Positions 52,144 through 61,774 are shown, counted from the stretch's first letter. The stretch is 64,000 nucleotides of DNA from Mangrovivirga halotolerans (GCF_026241165.1 NZ_JAPFQN010000002.1:1-64000); one strand, 5' to 3'. Numbers and translations: made by a program. The notes: a model not told the origin generated them from the letters alone.

Positions 52144-53391
52144 ATGCAAGAAATTAGAGCATATATCATAACAATTGGAGATGAAATCCTTTACGGACAA
52201 ATTGTAGATACAAATGCGCAATGGATGAGTGCACTGTTAGATGAATCAGGAATAAAAACTATCAGGAGGCTTACCATTGGTGATGATAAAAGCGAAATTC
52301 TTTCAGCTTTTGATGAAGCTGAAAAAGATTCAGATCTTGTATTGATCACCGGCGGTCTTGGCCCGACTCCTGATGATCTTACTAAACCCTGTCTTGCAGA
52401 ATATTTCAATGATAAGCTTGAAATGAGAGAAGAAGCTTTAAATGATCTATCTGAATTATTTAAAAGATTGGATCGTGAACTTTCTCCTCTTAATGAGAAA
52501 CAAGCAGAATTGCCTACCCGGGCTAAATACCTGAAAAATGATATGGGTACTGCTCCAGGAATATGGATGGAAAGTAAAAAGAATACAGTATTCGTTTCAA
52601 TGCCCGGTGTACCTTACGAAATGAAGTTTCTAATGAAGGAAAGAGTCCTTCCTGAGGTAAAAAAACGATTCATGCCCACTTCGATTGTACATCGCAGAAT
52701 AAATACTGTTGGAATAGGCGAATCATGGTTGCACGAAATAATAGGTGAAAAAGAAAAAGCCCTACCATCCCATATCAGGCTGGCATATCTACCCTCTCCG
52801 GGAATAGTAAAATTAAGATTTACGGGAAAAGGTGAAGATAAACCAAAATTAATTGAAGAAGTAAATAAAACAGTTGATGAATTTAAACCACTAATCGAAA
52901 AATATATTTACGGTTACGATGATGAAAAACTTGAAGAGGCGATTGGTAGAGTATTAAAATTTAAAGGCAAAACAATTGCCACTGCAGAAAGTTGTACCGG
53001 AGGAAAGTTAGCTCATAAAATAACATCAGTTCCGGGAAGTTCAGAATATTTCCTTGGTTCTGTTGTCAGCTACAGTAATGATGTAAAAATAAATGTCCTT
53101 GGTGTCAAAAAGGAAACTATTGAAAAAGAAGGTGCTGTAAGTGAAGATACCGTTAAACAAATGGCTGTTGGAGCGAGAAAACTTCTGAAAACGGATATAG
53201 CAATATCAACAAGTGGTATTGCCGGCCCCGGAGGGGGCTCTAAAGAAAAGCCTGTCGGGACAATATGGCTAGGATATGCAGATGATAATCAAGTGGTTGC
53301 AAAGAAAATCAATTTAGGTAAAGACCGCGCTATGAATATCGAATATACAACAATTGCTGCCTTAAACTTACTCAAAAAACACATCATGTAA
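52144..53391 (+). CDS. cinA: CinA family nicotinamide-nucleotide amidase
   Basis: A 415-residue two-domain protein. The N-terminal MoaB/molybdopterin-binding-like (COG1058) domain starts AYIITIGDEILYGQIVDTNAQWMSALLDE and includes LITGGLGPTPDDLTKPCLAEYF. The C-terminal NMN deamidase domain (about 255-415) carries TIATAESCTGGKLAHKITSVPGSSEYFLGSVVSYSNDVK and ISTSGIAGPGGGSKEKPVGTIWLGY. The protein recycles pyridine nucleotides and may cleave ADP-ribose derivatives. It is divergent from the DUF4197 gene. Confidence 0.94.
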   Translation: MQEIRAYIITIGDEILYGQIVDTNAQWMSALLDESGIKTIRRLTIGDDKSEILSAFDEAEKDSDLVLITGGLGPTPDDLTKPCLAEYFNDKLEMREEALNDLSELFKRLDRELSPLNEKQAELPTRAKYLKNDMGTAPGIWMESKKNTVFVSMPGVPYEMKFLMKERVLPEVKKRFMPTSIVHRRINTVGIGESWLHEIIGEKEKALPSHIRLAYLPSPGIVKLRFTGKGEDKPKLIEEVNKTVDEFKPLIEKYIYGYDDEKLEEAIGRVLKFKGKTIATAESCTGGKLAHKITSVPGSSEYFLGSVVSYSNDVKINVLGVKKETIEKEGAVSEDTVKQMAVGARKLLKTDIAISTSGIAGPGGGSKEKPVGTIWLGYADDNQVVAKKINLGKDRAMNIEYTTIAALNLLKKHIM

Positions 53392-53486
53392 GAATTATAT
53401 TCTACATAATAGTTATAAGCCCAAATTTTATACTGAACAACCTTAAATAGATTGGTATTTACAGACGATTATTTCAATAGATCCTT

Positions 53487-53518
53487 ATTGAATATCTATG
53501 AAATTGTTGTTACTTTTG
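53487..53518 (+). promoter_or_regulatory. Promoter of the E2 acyltransferase gene
   Basis: ATTG (53487-53490), 20 bp spacer, TACTTTTG (53511-53518, exact TAnnTTTG). This is the best two-part Bacteroidota-type promoter in the window, and it sets the start codon at 53555. Confidence 0.6.
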
Positions 53519-53554
53519 AAGAACTCAATAAACAACATCGAAAACACTCGAATC

Positions 53555-54865
53555 ATGGCATTAGAAAAAATGGTGATGCCCAAGATGGGAGAAAGTGTTA
53601 TGGAAGGCACTATTCTCACTTGGCTAAAACAGGTGGGTGATACCATCGAGCAAGACGAATCAGTTCTTGAGGTAGCAACAGATAAAGTTGACACAGAAGT
53701 TCCTGCAACTCACGCAGGAGTATTAAAAGAGATTTTGGTTGAAGAAGGTGACGTAGTAGAAGTTGGTAAACCAATTTGTGTTATAGAAACTGAAGGTGAA
53801 GGATCTGGCGATTCCGGAGATACTACTTCAGAAAAAGTCGAGGAAAAAGAAGAAGCTCCTGCCAGGAAGGAAGAAAAAATTGCCGCTGAAGCTACTCCGG
53901 CACCTGTAGAAGATAAATCCAGATTTGAAAGTGATCGTTTTTATTCTCCTTTAGTTAAAAATATTGCCAAAGAAGAAAATATATCTGAAGAAGAATTAGA
54001 GAGAATCCCTGGTACTGGCAAAGACAACAGGGTCACAAAAAAGGACATCTTAAATTATCTCGATACACGTAAGACATCTGCTCCTGCGCCATCTGTTTCA
54101 AGCAATGGGGCTGCGAGTCATCAGGTAAAACCTTCTGTACCAGTTTCAGTCAGTGGTGATGATGAGATAATAGAAATGGACAGAATGCGTAAAATGATCG
54201 CCGAAAGAATGGTCGATTCTAAACGCATTTCTCCTCATGTTACCTCATTCGTTGAAGCGGATGTAACCAACTTAGTTACCTGGAGAAACAGAAATAAAAA
54301 CGATTTCAAGAACAGATATGGTGGAAGCCTGACTTTTACACCTATCATGATTGAAGCTGTTGTAAAGGCGATCAAAGATTACCCGATGATCAATATCCAG
54401 GTAGATGGTAATAAGATAGTTAAGAAAAAAGATATAAATATTGGAATGGCTGTTGCTCTTCCAACAGGCAATTTAATTGTTCCTGTCATCCATAATGCAG
54501 ACCAGTTAAATATTACTGGTTTAACACTCAAGGTTAACGACCTGGCAAAAAGAGCCCGGGATAACAAGCTTAAACCAGATGACTTGCAGAATGGAACATA
54601 CACTGTTTCAAATGTAGGTAGTTTCGGTAATGTAATGGGAACTCCTATTATTATGCAACCTCAAGTAGGCATTTTAGCATTAGGAGCTATACAGAAAAAA
54701 CCTGCTGTTGTTGAAACTCCAAATGGTGATGCGATTGCCATCAGATATAAAATGTTCTTATCGCATAGTTATGACCATAGGGTTGTAGATGGTGCGCTTG
54801 GCGGAATGTTCGTAAGACGAGTTGCCGACTACCTTGAGAAATTTGATATAAATCAGGATTTATAA
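53555..54865 (+). CDS. 2-oxoacid dehydrogenase E2 (dihydrolipoamide acyltransferase)
   Basis: A 436-residue E2 subunit with one lipoyl domain (MVMPKMGESVMEGTI..., lipoyl-Lys44 in ATDKVDTEVPA). An Ala/Pro/Glu linker precedes a peripheral-subunit-binding domain (FYSPLVKNIAKEENISEEELERIPGTGKDNRVTKKDILNYL). The catalytic acyltransferase domain has active His408 and Asp412 in SYDHRVVDG. The start MALEKM at 53555 is preferred over 53498, which lies inside the promoter. Sequence style suggests the branched-chain or 2-oxoglutarate class, but without E1 and E3 genes nearby the substrate is undecided. A terminator follows. Confidence 0.92.
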   Translation: MALEKMVMPKMGESVMEGTILTWLKQVGDTIEQDESVLEVATDKVDTEVPATHAGVLKEILVEEGDVVEVGKPICVIETEGEGSGDSGDTTSEKVEEKEEAPARKEEKIAAEATPAPVEDKSRFESDRFYSPLVKNIAKEENISEEELERIPGTGKDNRVTKKDILNYLDTRKTSAPAPSVSSNGAASHQVKPSVPVSVSGDDEIIEMDRMRKMIAERMVDSKRISPHVTSFVEADVTNLVTWRNRNKNDFKNRYGGSLTFTPIMIEAVVKAIKDYPMINIQVDGNKIVKKKDINIGMAVALPTGNLIVPVIHNADQLNITGLTLKVNDLAKRARDNKLKPDDLQNGTYTVSNVGSFGNVMGTPIIMQPQVGILALGAIQKKPAVVETPNGDAIAIRYKMFLSHSYDHRVVDGALGGMFVRRVADYLEKFDINQDL

Positions 54866-54887
54866 AGTAATTATAAATTTCAAATAT

Positions 54888-54916
54888 AAGCCCGGGAATT
54901 ATCCGGGCTTTTTTTA
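54888..54916 (+). terminator. Intrinsic terminator after the E2 gene
   Basis: Stem AAGCCCGG/CCGGGCTT (54888-54895 with 54903-54910), 7-nt loop, then a T-run to 54915. Confidence 0.9.
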
Positions 54917-54990
54917 TCTCAAAAATCAATAAACAGAATATTAACTACTTTAGTTAAATTAGTAAAGTCGAGTCATCAAACAAAAATCCC

Positions 54991-55932
54991 ATGAAATACA
55001 AAGCTCCTTATTTATATTTCTCCCCCCATATAGAAACAATACTACCTTCCTTATTTAGAAAAGTGGATGGAATTGAATACCAACGAGAGCGATTAAACAC
55101 TCCGGATGATGACTTCCTTGATCTTGACTGGTTACAAGACAATAATGATAAGTTGGTAATTGTTTGCCATGGTCTTGAAGGTAGTAGCGACAGGCCATAT
55201 GTAAAAGGAATGGCCAGAGCATTACACAATAATAACTTTGATATTCTTGCCTGGAATTACCGAGGATGCAGTGGGGAAATGAATAAAAATCTGAGGTTTT
55301 ATCACAGTGGAGCTACAGATGACCTCGAATTAGTCATAAATCATAGCATTTCTTTAGGCTATAATGAAATATTCCTTATCGGATTCAGCCTCGGAGGAAA
55401 TTTGGTACTAAAATACAGTGGTGAAAAAGAAAGAAACATTCAGGAGCAAGTAAAAAAAGTAATTGCATTTTCCGTTCCATTGGATCTTGAAGCTGGCAGC
55501 AACAAAATTGCTGAGCCTTCTAATTTTATCTATGAAAAACGCTTTTTAAATAACTTGATAGAAAAAGTAAAACAAAAAGCCGCTAAAATGCCAGATCAAC
55601 TTTCCACCACCCATATAAAGAAAATAAAAACTTTATACGATTTTGATGACTTTTATACTGCCCCCATTCATGGATTCAAAAATGCTTCTGATTATTACTC
55701 TAAATGCAGCTCAATAAATTATGTGACAAACATAAAAATTCCTACCCTGATAATTAATGCTAAAAATGATCCTTTTCTACCTGGAAAGTGTTACCCATCT
55801 GATGTATTAAGTAAAAACAAAATGATCACTTTCGAATTTCCTGAAAGAGGCGGTCACGTAGGATTTACGGAGTTTAACCAGGATAGAATGTATTGGTCAG
55901 AAAAAAGGGCTTTAAATTTCATCTTAAAATGA
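54991..55932 (+). CDS. YheT-family alpha/beta hydrolase
   Basis: A 313-residue cytoplasmic hydrolase. The family block HGLEGSSDRPYVKGMARAL (60-78) is followed by WNYRGCSGEMN and the nucleophile elbow LIGFSLGGNLVLKY (Ser133). An acid in LIINAKNDPFLPGKCYP and the catalytic His in GGHVGFTEFN complete the triad. This order and spacing identify the YheT/ABHD1-3 group; the natural substrate is unknown, with esters or lipids likely. Its last codons also encode the terminator of the convergent cyclophilin gene. Confidence 0.88.
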   Translation: MKYKAPYLYFSPHIETILPSLFRKVDGIEYQRERLNTPDDDFLDLDWLQDNNDKLVIVCHGLEGSSDRPYVKGMARALHNNNFDILAWNYRGCSGEMNKNLRFYHSGATDDLELVINHSISLGYNEIFLIGFSLGGNLVLKYSGEKERNIQEQVKKVIAFSVPLDLEAGSNKIAEPSNFIYEKRFLNNLIEKVKQKAAKMPDQLSTTHIKKIKTLYDFDDFYTAPIHGFKNASDYYSKCSSINYVTNIKIPTLIINAKNDPFLPGKCYPSDVLSKNKMITFEFPERGGHVGFTEFNQDRMYWSEKRALNFILK

Positions 55933-55943
55933 ATTTAAAGCCC
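55907..55943 (-). terminator. Terminator of the cyclophilin gene embedded in the hydrolase 3' end
   Basis: Perfect 12-bp stem GGGCTTTAAATT/AATTTAAAGCCC (55907-55918 with 55932-55943), 13-nt loop. The minus-strand T-run (six T) lies in the coding sequence of the + gene, so one stretch serves both. Confidence 0.85.
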
Positions 55944-55953
55944 GTTAATAATA

Positions 55954-56388
55954 TTAATCTTCAATAATATTTATCTTTTCGATTTTATCTCCTTGACGGA
56001 TATCATCAATTACTTCCAGTCCTTCGATTACTTTCCCAAAACACGTATGATTTCTGTCTAGATGGGCAGTGTTATTACGACTATGGCAAATAAAGAATTG
56101 AGACCCTCCGGTATTTCTCCCTGCATGTGCCATTGACAATACTCCTCTGTCGTGATACTGATTTTCACCATCAAGTTCACAATCTATTGAATAACCTGGT
56201 CCTCCTGCCCCGGTTCCATCAGGACATCCTCCCTGAATAACAAAATCCGGAATAACCCTGTGAAATGTCAAACCATCGTAAAAACCTTTTTTTGATAGAT
56301 CAACAAAGTTTTTAACTGTATTTGGAGCATCCTTTTCATAAAACTCCACATTCATTGTTCCTTTTTCAGTTATTATTTCAGCTTTCAT
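55954..56388 (-). CDS. Cyclophilin-type peptidyl-prolyl isomerase
   Basis: A 144-residue single-domain cyclophilin. Active-site features are [43 protein letters not shown] and [15 protein letters not shown]. The usual active-site Trp is replaced by His at the position before TCFGKV, as in many short bacterial cyclophilins. There is no signal peptide, so it is cytoplasmic. Confidence 0.94.
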   Translation of the reverse strand: MKAEIITEKGTMNVEFYEKDAPNTVKNFVDLSKKGFYDGLTFHRVIPDFVIQGGCPDGTGAGGPGYSIDCELDGENQYHDRGVLSMAHAGRNTGGSQFFICHSRNNTAHLDRNHTCFGKVIEGLEVIDDIRQGDKIEKINIIED

Positions 56389-56508
56389 TTATTAGATGTT
56401 TAATTTATCTGTGTAAAAATAATCCAAATTATTAGCGCTTTATCCAGTTTATGTAAGAATTTAACAACCTATAATTATTTTTTTAAAGCCTTTTAAACTT
56501 AAATTAGA

Positions 56509-56516
56509 TAGTTTTG
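56509..56516 (+). promoter_or_regulatory. Putative -7 box of the symporter-acyltransferase operon
   Basis: TAGTTTTG is an exact TAnnTTTG match, 23 bp before the ATG at 56540. Confidence 0.45.
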
Positions 56517-56539
56517 CACCTGTCCTAAAAACAAACTTA

Positions 56540-57454
56540 ATGTCAGAACTGGATGGTATAAGACTTAATTTCAATGAAGAAAGTCTGTTTCTTTTAAATC
56601 TCAGTATCGCCTTTATTATGTATGGGGTTTCATTGGATTTAAATCTTAAATCTTTCAAAGAAGTAATAAAAAACCCAAAACCTGCTATTGGGGGTGTTGT
56701 TTCTCAGTTTATTCTTTTACCTGCATTAACATTTCTTTTAGTATTGATTATGAATCCTTTACCCGGCCTGGCCATGGGCATGATATTAGTTGCAGCGTGT
56801 CCGGGAGGGAATGTTTCTAACTTCTTCACTCATTTGAGTAAAGGTAATGTTGCCTTATCTGTAACTCTTACTATTATAGCTTCCTTTATGGCAATAATTT
56901 TCACTCCGCTGAATCTGGAAGTATGGGGTGAATTACTGGGAAACAAGAAAAATATCGCGGTGGAAGTAGACTTCTGGAAAATGATGCAAACAATAAGCAT
57001 CATTATAGGAATCCCATTAATTTCTGGTATGCTGACAAGAAAATATTTCCCGGTATTCAGTGAAAAAGCAAAAAAAATTATAAAATCTGTATCGATGATC
57101 ATACTCTTGGCTATCATCGTTATTGCATTTTCTAAAAACCTTGATCTTTTCTTAAAATACTGGCACTACGTATTTTTCTTAGTCCTTATTCATAACTTAC
57201 TTGCTCTGTTACTTGGTTTTACTGTTGGTAAAATCAGTGGTAAAACATCTGCTGATACGAAAACTATCACAATTGAAACAGGTATACAGAATTCAGGATT
57301 AGGTCTTGTAATAATTTTTAATTATTTCCAGGGGCAAGGTGGAATGGCATTAATCGCTGCATGGTGGGGAATTTGGCATATAATTTCAGGCCTTATCATT
57401 TCCCAGATTTTCAATTTCAGATCTACTGATAAAGGCCAACCTGCATCTGTATGA
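56540..57454 (+). CDS. Bile acid:sodium symporter family (SBF-like) transporter
   Basis: A 304-residue membrane protein with about nine to ten helices. The conserved SBF elements are YGVSLDLNLKSFKEV, GMILVAACPGGNVSNFFTHLSKGNVALSVTLTI (which forms the Na+ site) and ETGIQNSGLGLVIIF in the second half. The substrate in most bacteria is unknown (organic anions, pantothenate or bile-acid-like compounds have been reported for relatives). The acyltransferase downstream starts within the stop codon (ATGA overlap), so they are translated together. Confidence 0.86.
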   Translation: MSELDGIRLNFNEESLFLLNLSIAFIMYGVSLDLNLKSFKEVIKNPKPAIGGVVSQFILLPALTFLLVLIMNPLPGLAMGMILVAACPGGNVSNFFTHLSKGNVALSVTLTIIASFMAIIFTPLNLEVWGELLGNKKNIAVEVDFWKMMQTISIIIGIPLISGMLTRKYFPVFSEKAKKIIKSVSMIILLAIIVIAFSKNLDLFLKYWHYVFFLVLIHNLLALLLGFTVGKISGKTSADTKTITIETGIQNSGLGLVIIFNYFQGQGGMALIAAWWGIWHIISGLIISQIFNFRSTDKGQPASV

Positions 57455-58485
57455 AAATTATATTAGGAAACATATTATACTATCCATTAAAAATTTGGGT
57501 TAGAATTGCATGTAACTTTTATTTCAGCGAATTTAAAATCAAGGGGTTAGAAAAAATCCCTTCTGATGGTCCAATTATCATAGCCGGAAATCATCAAAAT
57601 GCTTTGCTCGATGCGATGATTCTTAGCGTTATTTCTCCAAGAAACCCACACTTTTTAACAAGAGCCAGTGTATTTAAAAATAAACTGATTGCATCTGTTT
57701 TAAAAAGCTTGAAAATGATCCCGGTATTCAGGTTTAGAGATGGAATTGGAAGTGTTCGTAAAAACTCTCAGAGTTTTGAATCTGCTCACAAGGTACTTGA
57801 GAAAAATCAAACTCTTGGTATTTTTCCTGAAGGTAATCATGATCTTAAATACAGGTTAAGACCTTTGCAAAAAGGTATTGCCAGAATTGCATTTGAAACA
57901 GAAAAAAGAAATAATTACAATAAAGGGGTTAAAATAATTCCCGTTGGAATTCATTATGAAGATCATTTTGAAAGTCGAAGCAGGGTTTTAGTAAACATTG
58001 GTACCCCATTAGAAGTAAAAGATCATATTCCCAATTATAATCAAAATGAAAGGCTAGGTTACGATAGCCTATTGGAAGATCTTAGTAGTAAAATGAAAGA
58101 GCTGATCTTTAATTTTGATTCGCCCTCCAACTATGAATCAATGATTTCATTGTTCAATAAGAAAAGATTAAAAATTTCCAATGTTGCTAATCAATTTGAA
58201 ACAGATATAAAATTGATCAAGAAATTAAAAAAAGAAAGTCATCATCCTGAAAATGAAGAATTTATTAAATGGTATGCTCCAACTGGAAAACTAAAATCAA
58301 TTATCTACTTTTTATCTGACATTATATTTTACATTCCAAGAAAGCTTATCAACAAATTGATTCTCAATAAAGTAAATGATAAGCATTTTTATGCAACAGC
58401 ATCTTTTACTTCAAAGATTTTTATATATCCAATTTTTATAATTCTAGTCTACCTCATTTTGAATTCTTCTGTCGATTTTATTTGA
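57451..58485 (+). CDS. PlsC-type lysophospholipid acyltransferase
   Basis: A 344-residue protein with the acyltransferase motifs NHQNALLD (the HX4D catalytic pair) and, further on, FPEGNHD (acyl-acceptor binding). A C-terminal extension of about 100 residues ends in a hydrophobic helix (FIYPIFIILVYLILNSS). It probably transfers acyl chains to a lysophosphatidic acid or glycolipid. Its ATG overlaps the transporter stop by 4 bp. Its stop abuts the stop of the convergent GMC gene. Confidence 0.85.
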   Translation: MKIILGNILYYPLKIWVRIACNFYFSEFKIKGLEKIPSDGPIIIAGNHQNALLDAMILSVISPRNPHFLTRASVFKNKLIASVLKSLKMIPVFRFRDGIGSVRKNSQSFESAHKVLEKNQTLGIFPEGNHDLKYRLRPLQKGIARIAFETEKRNNYNKGVKIIPVGIHYEDHFESRSRVLVNIGTPLEVKDHIPNYNQNERLGYDSLLEDLSSKMKELIFNFDSPSNYESMISLFNKKRLKISNVANQFETDIKLIKKLKKESHHPENEEFIKWYAPTGKLKSIIYFLSDIIFYIPRKLINKLILNKVNDKHFYATASFTSKIFIYPIFIILVYLILNSSVDFI

Positions 58486-60087
58486 TTAAATACCTTCCAG
58501 AATCATATCAGCTGCTTTCTCTGCGATCATAATTGCAGCTGCATTAGTATTGCCAGATATTATTGTCGGCATTATTGAGGCATCCACCACCCTTAAACCA
58601 GAAATACCTTTAACTCTTAATTGAGGGTCTGTTACAGCCAAATCATCAATCCCCATTTTACAAGTACCTACAGGATGATACAGGGTTTCCAACGTTTTTA
58701 AAATATGTTCTTTTAATGCCTCTTCATCAGATAGATTCTTTGGAAAGATTATGCCGTCTGGATTATATTTTTTCATTGGTTCTGAATGTGCTACTTTGAT
58801 CGCCTTTTTAATACCTTTAAGTAAGGTATCCAGATCCTTATCTACAGATAAAAAATTAGGCTGTATAACTGGTGGATCATATGCTGAATTACTTCTGATG
58901 GATACAAATCCACGGCTTTCAGGTCGAATCAATATAACCATTAAACCATACCCATCTTTCCTTGGGAAAGTATTCAGGTCATAAATATCAGTTGAATAAT
59001 CATTACTTATACCAATGGGAGCAAAATGAAATTGCAGATCAGGTCTATTCAATTTCGGATCTGATTTTAAAAATGCATTTGCTTCGAGGGGACTATTACC
59101 CAATGGTCCGGCCTTAAATAATATATGATTTAAAGTCGCTTTTATCATATTAATAGGCTTGAGCAAAGTATTGCAGGTAGGAATATTTACCTCTCCTGAG
59201 ATGCCACTCCAAACATGATCTATTAAATTCTGCCCTACTCCTTTTAAATCATTTTTAATTTCAATGCCATGCTTATTCAAAATCTCAGCAGGACCTATAC
59301 CTGACAACATTAAAATTTGAGGTGATTGAATAGAGCCTGCAGACAAGATAACCTCCTTATTACAATTGATTATTGTATTTTTCCCTGCAATGTCAACCTC
59401 AACTCCTACTGCCTTATTATCTTTTATGATTATCTTTTGTACAAATGCTTTAGTAAATACTTTCAGGTTGTTTCTTTTTAAGATCGGTCTTAAAAAGGCT
59501 TTAGCAGTACTATGCCTTTGATTATTCTTAATTGTAAACTGAAGCATACTCGCTCCAAGTTGTTCCTCACCATTGTAATCATAATTATAAGGAATTCCCT
59601 GGGTTTGACAACTCTCTATAAATGCCTTTCCAAGCTCAGTAGGTTGAGGGGAAAACGCCACATTTAATGGACCCCGTTTTCCATGATATTTACTATTTAT
59701 ATCTTCATTATTTTCAGACTTTTTGAAATAAGGCAGAATCTTTTCATAAGACCATCCTTTGTTTCCAAGCGACTCCCATTCATCAAAATCATTTTTATTT
59801 CCTCTAACATAGGCCATTGCATTGGTACTACTACTTCCACCTAATGTTTTTCCCCGAGGTACAAAAATTTTTCGATCAAGTACTTCTTTTTGTTCTTCAG
59901 TCCAAAAAGCCCAATCAATCTTAGTATTATTCAATTTTGTGTAGGCCCCAGGAATATTGATCTCAGGTTTATTATCCTTATCCCCGGCTTCTAATAAAGC
60001 AACACTAAAATTTTTGTTAGAAGACAACCTATTGGCTAAAACACATCCTGCAGATCCTGCTCCTATTATAATATAATCGAACTTCAT
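58486..60087 (-). CDS. GMC-family flavin oxidoreductase (choline dehydrogenase-like)
   Basis: A 533-residue FAD enzyme. The Rossmann motif YIIIGAGSAGCVLANRLS (5-22) is followed by the GMC signature FVPRGKTLGGSSSTNAMAYVRG. The second signature GSIQSPQILMLSGIGP and the C-terminal active-site pair (His in LYHPVGTCKMG and Asn in SGNTNAAAIMIAEKAAD) are present. The alcohol substrate cannot be told from sequence; choline and long-chain alcohols are both used by the family. No betaine aldehyde dehydrogenase gene is adjacent, which weakens a choline role. Confidence 0.9.
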   Translation of the reverse strand: MKFDYIIIGAGSAGCVLANRLSSNKNFSVALLEAGDKDNKPEINIPGAYTKLNNTKIDWAFWTEEQKEVLDRKIFVPRGKTLGGSSSTNAMAYVRGNKNDFDEWESLGNKGWSYEKILPYFKKSENNEDINSKYHGKRGPLNVAFSPQPTELGKAFIESCQTQGIPYNYDYNGEEQLGASMLQFTIKNNQRHSTAKAFLRPILKRNNLKVFTKAFVQKIIIKDNKAVGVEVDIAGKNTIINCNKEVILSAGSIQSPQILMLSGIGPAEILNKHGIEIKNDLKGVGQNLIDHVWSGISGEVNIPTCNTLLKPINMIKATLNHILFKAGPLGNSPLEANAFLKSDPKLNRPDLQFHFAPIGISNDYSTDIYDLNTFPRKDGYGLMVILIRPESRGFVSIRSNSAYDPPVIQPNFLSVDKDLDTLLKGIKKAIKVAHSEPMKKYNPDGIIFPKNLSDEEALKEHILKTLETLYHPVGTCKMGIDDLAVTDPQLRVKGISGLRVVDASIMPTIISGNTNAAAIMIAEKAADMILEGI

Positions 60088-60259
60088 TTAATTATTTTTA
60101 TATCTTTTATAACTATTTGAACCAATAATCAAAACTGAGTACAGTTAATTAACAAAGAACAACATAATAATTAGAAAATATTTTATCTTCTTAAGATTAT
60201 GCATATTATTATATTGTATTTTGTGTCATAGACAGATATTTTATTGTGATGTTGACAGT

Positions 60260-61774
60260 ATGAGATTAATATTTTTTTCAATTACATTCTTTATATTTTA
60301 CAATCCTCTAGTTTTTGCGGAAAAGAACGATAAAGTTTCTGAAATTAAAAAACTTAAATCTTTATTAGCAAAAGAAGAATCGGACACAGCAAGATCTATT
60401 ATCTGTGCTAATATTGGCTATTTATTTTTTGAAATTAATCCTGATAGTTCCTTTTACTATGGAAAAAAAGGGTTAAGTATAGCTGAAGACTTAAATTTCA
60501 GCTATGGAATTGAAAAAAACCTGGTTGTAATTGGTCTTTATTATATGAATATTGGCTTGCATTCTACTGCTCTTGAAAAGGCCTATATTGCATTAGAGCA
60601 TAGTTTAACACGCCCTGCTAATTTTGCTGATCATTCTGATTGTTACAACCTGATAGGAATGATCTATAACAACAATAAAGATTATGATGAGGCCGTAGAA
60701 TATTATTACAAATCACTAGAAAGTGGGGAAAAAGCTGAAAAGTATATAAAAGTATGCCGCGCACATAACAATCTTGCAAACAGTTTTATTCAAACAACCC
60801 AATATGATTCAGCGATTTTTCATCTGAATGAATCATTAAGTCTTAACAAGATTACACAAAATCAATCCATGAAGGCTTTTAATTATTCAAATCTGGGAGA
60901 GGTCAATCTATTCCTGGGGAATTATGACAAAGCAATAAATTATATTAACCAGGCAATTGAAATTAATAATGAAATAAATAATCCCAGGCTAAGATCTAAT
61001 AACTATAAAGTATTAGCAAACATCTACTTAAAAAGTGGTCAAATAAACAAAGCCATATTATGGGCGAAAAAAACGATTAATAATGCAAAATCTGCAAACA
61101 GTTATAAAGAAGAAGTAGATGGGCTTTTAATTTTACATGAAGCTTTTAAAGCCAAAAATGATTATAAAAATGCCTTAAAATATCTCGATAAAGCTGATAG
61201 CCTAAGATTCAGTATAAATCAAAGTGAAATAGCTGCTGGTATTGAAGTCCTTCAAAAAGATTTTGAATTAAAAGAAAAGAAAAACGAGATCCTCCTTTTA
61301 GAGAAAGAAAATGAATTAAAAAACAGAAGATTAACTTATAGTCAGAAACAGGTAAGGTTGCAATGGTACATTATCTTCATGGCTCTGATTATTTTTGTTT
61401 TGATAGGATATTTATTCTATGTAGCCAGAAACAGGTATAAAACTAAAGTTAAATACATTGCTGAGCTTAAAAAGAAAAACAAACTGATCCGCCAACAAAC
61501 CAAGGAGCTAAATTCTCTAAACCAAAATCTGGAAAAAAGGGTTGCAGAAAGAACGCGGGAACTTGAGGCTAAAAATGAGCAGTTAAAAGAATATGCATTT
61601 ATCAATTCCCACAAATTAAGAGCTCCTGTAGCAACTATACTTGGGTTAATTCATTTATTGAATAAAAATATGATTAACGCATTCGAAGAAAAAGAATATA
61701 ATTGCAGGCTTAAAAAAGCCCTTGATGAATTGGATAAGGTAATTCGAGAAATAACAATTACCCTGGAGAAATAA
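60260..61774 (+). CDS. TPR membrane protein ending in a histidine-kinase dimerization domain without ATPase
   Basis: A 504-residue protein when started at ATG 60260, which gives signal peptide MRLIFFSITFFIFYNPLVFA. Six to seven TPR-like repeats (about 30-335) include YNLIGMIYNNNKDYDEAVEYYYKSLES and SNLGEVNLFLGNYDKAINYINQAIEI. A membrane helix (about 368-390) and a coiled coil (NLEKRVAERTRELEAKNEQLKEY) follow. A HisKA-like helix then reads YAFINSHKLRAPVATILGLIHLL with candidate His451. The protein stops 53 residues later, with no HATPase domain and none encoded downstream. It may sense, dimerise or relay phosphate, or be a kinase remnant. Confidence 0.75.
   Translation: MRLIFFSITFFIFYNPLVFAEKNDKVSEIKKLKSLLAKEESDTARSIICANIGYLFFEINPDSSFYYGKKGLSIAEDLNFSYGIEKNLVVIGLYYMNIGLHSTALEKAYIALEHSLTRPANFADHSDCYNLIGMIYNNNKDYDEAVEYYYKSLESGEKAEKYIKVCRAHNNLANSFIQTTQYDSAIFHLNESLSLNKITQNQSMKAFNYSNLGEVNLFLGNYDKAINYINQAIEINNEINNPRLRSNNYKVLANIYLKSGQINKAILWAKKTINNAKSANSYKEEVDGLLILHEAFKAKNDYKNALKYLDKADSLRFSINQSEIAAGIEVLQKDFELKEKKNEILLLEKENELKNRRLTYSQKQVRLQWYIIFMALIIFVLIGYLFYVARNRYKTKVKYIAELKKKNKLIRQQTKELNSLNQNLEKRVAERTRELEAKNEQLKEYAFINSHKLRAPVATILGLIHLLNKNMINAFEEKEYNCRLKKALDELDKVIREITITLEK

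Noticed and set aside
53498-53554. Upstream start giving a 19-residue extension of the E2 acyltransferase
   Set aside because: The extension overlaps a near-consensus promoter (53487-53518), and the lipoyl domain normally starts right at MALEKMVMPKMGES.
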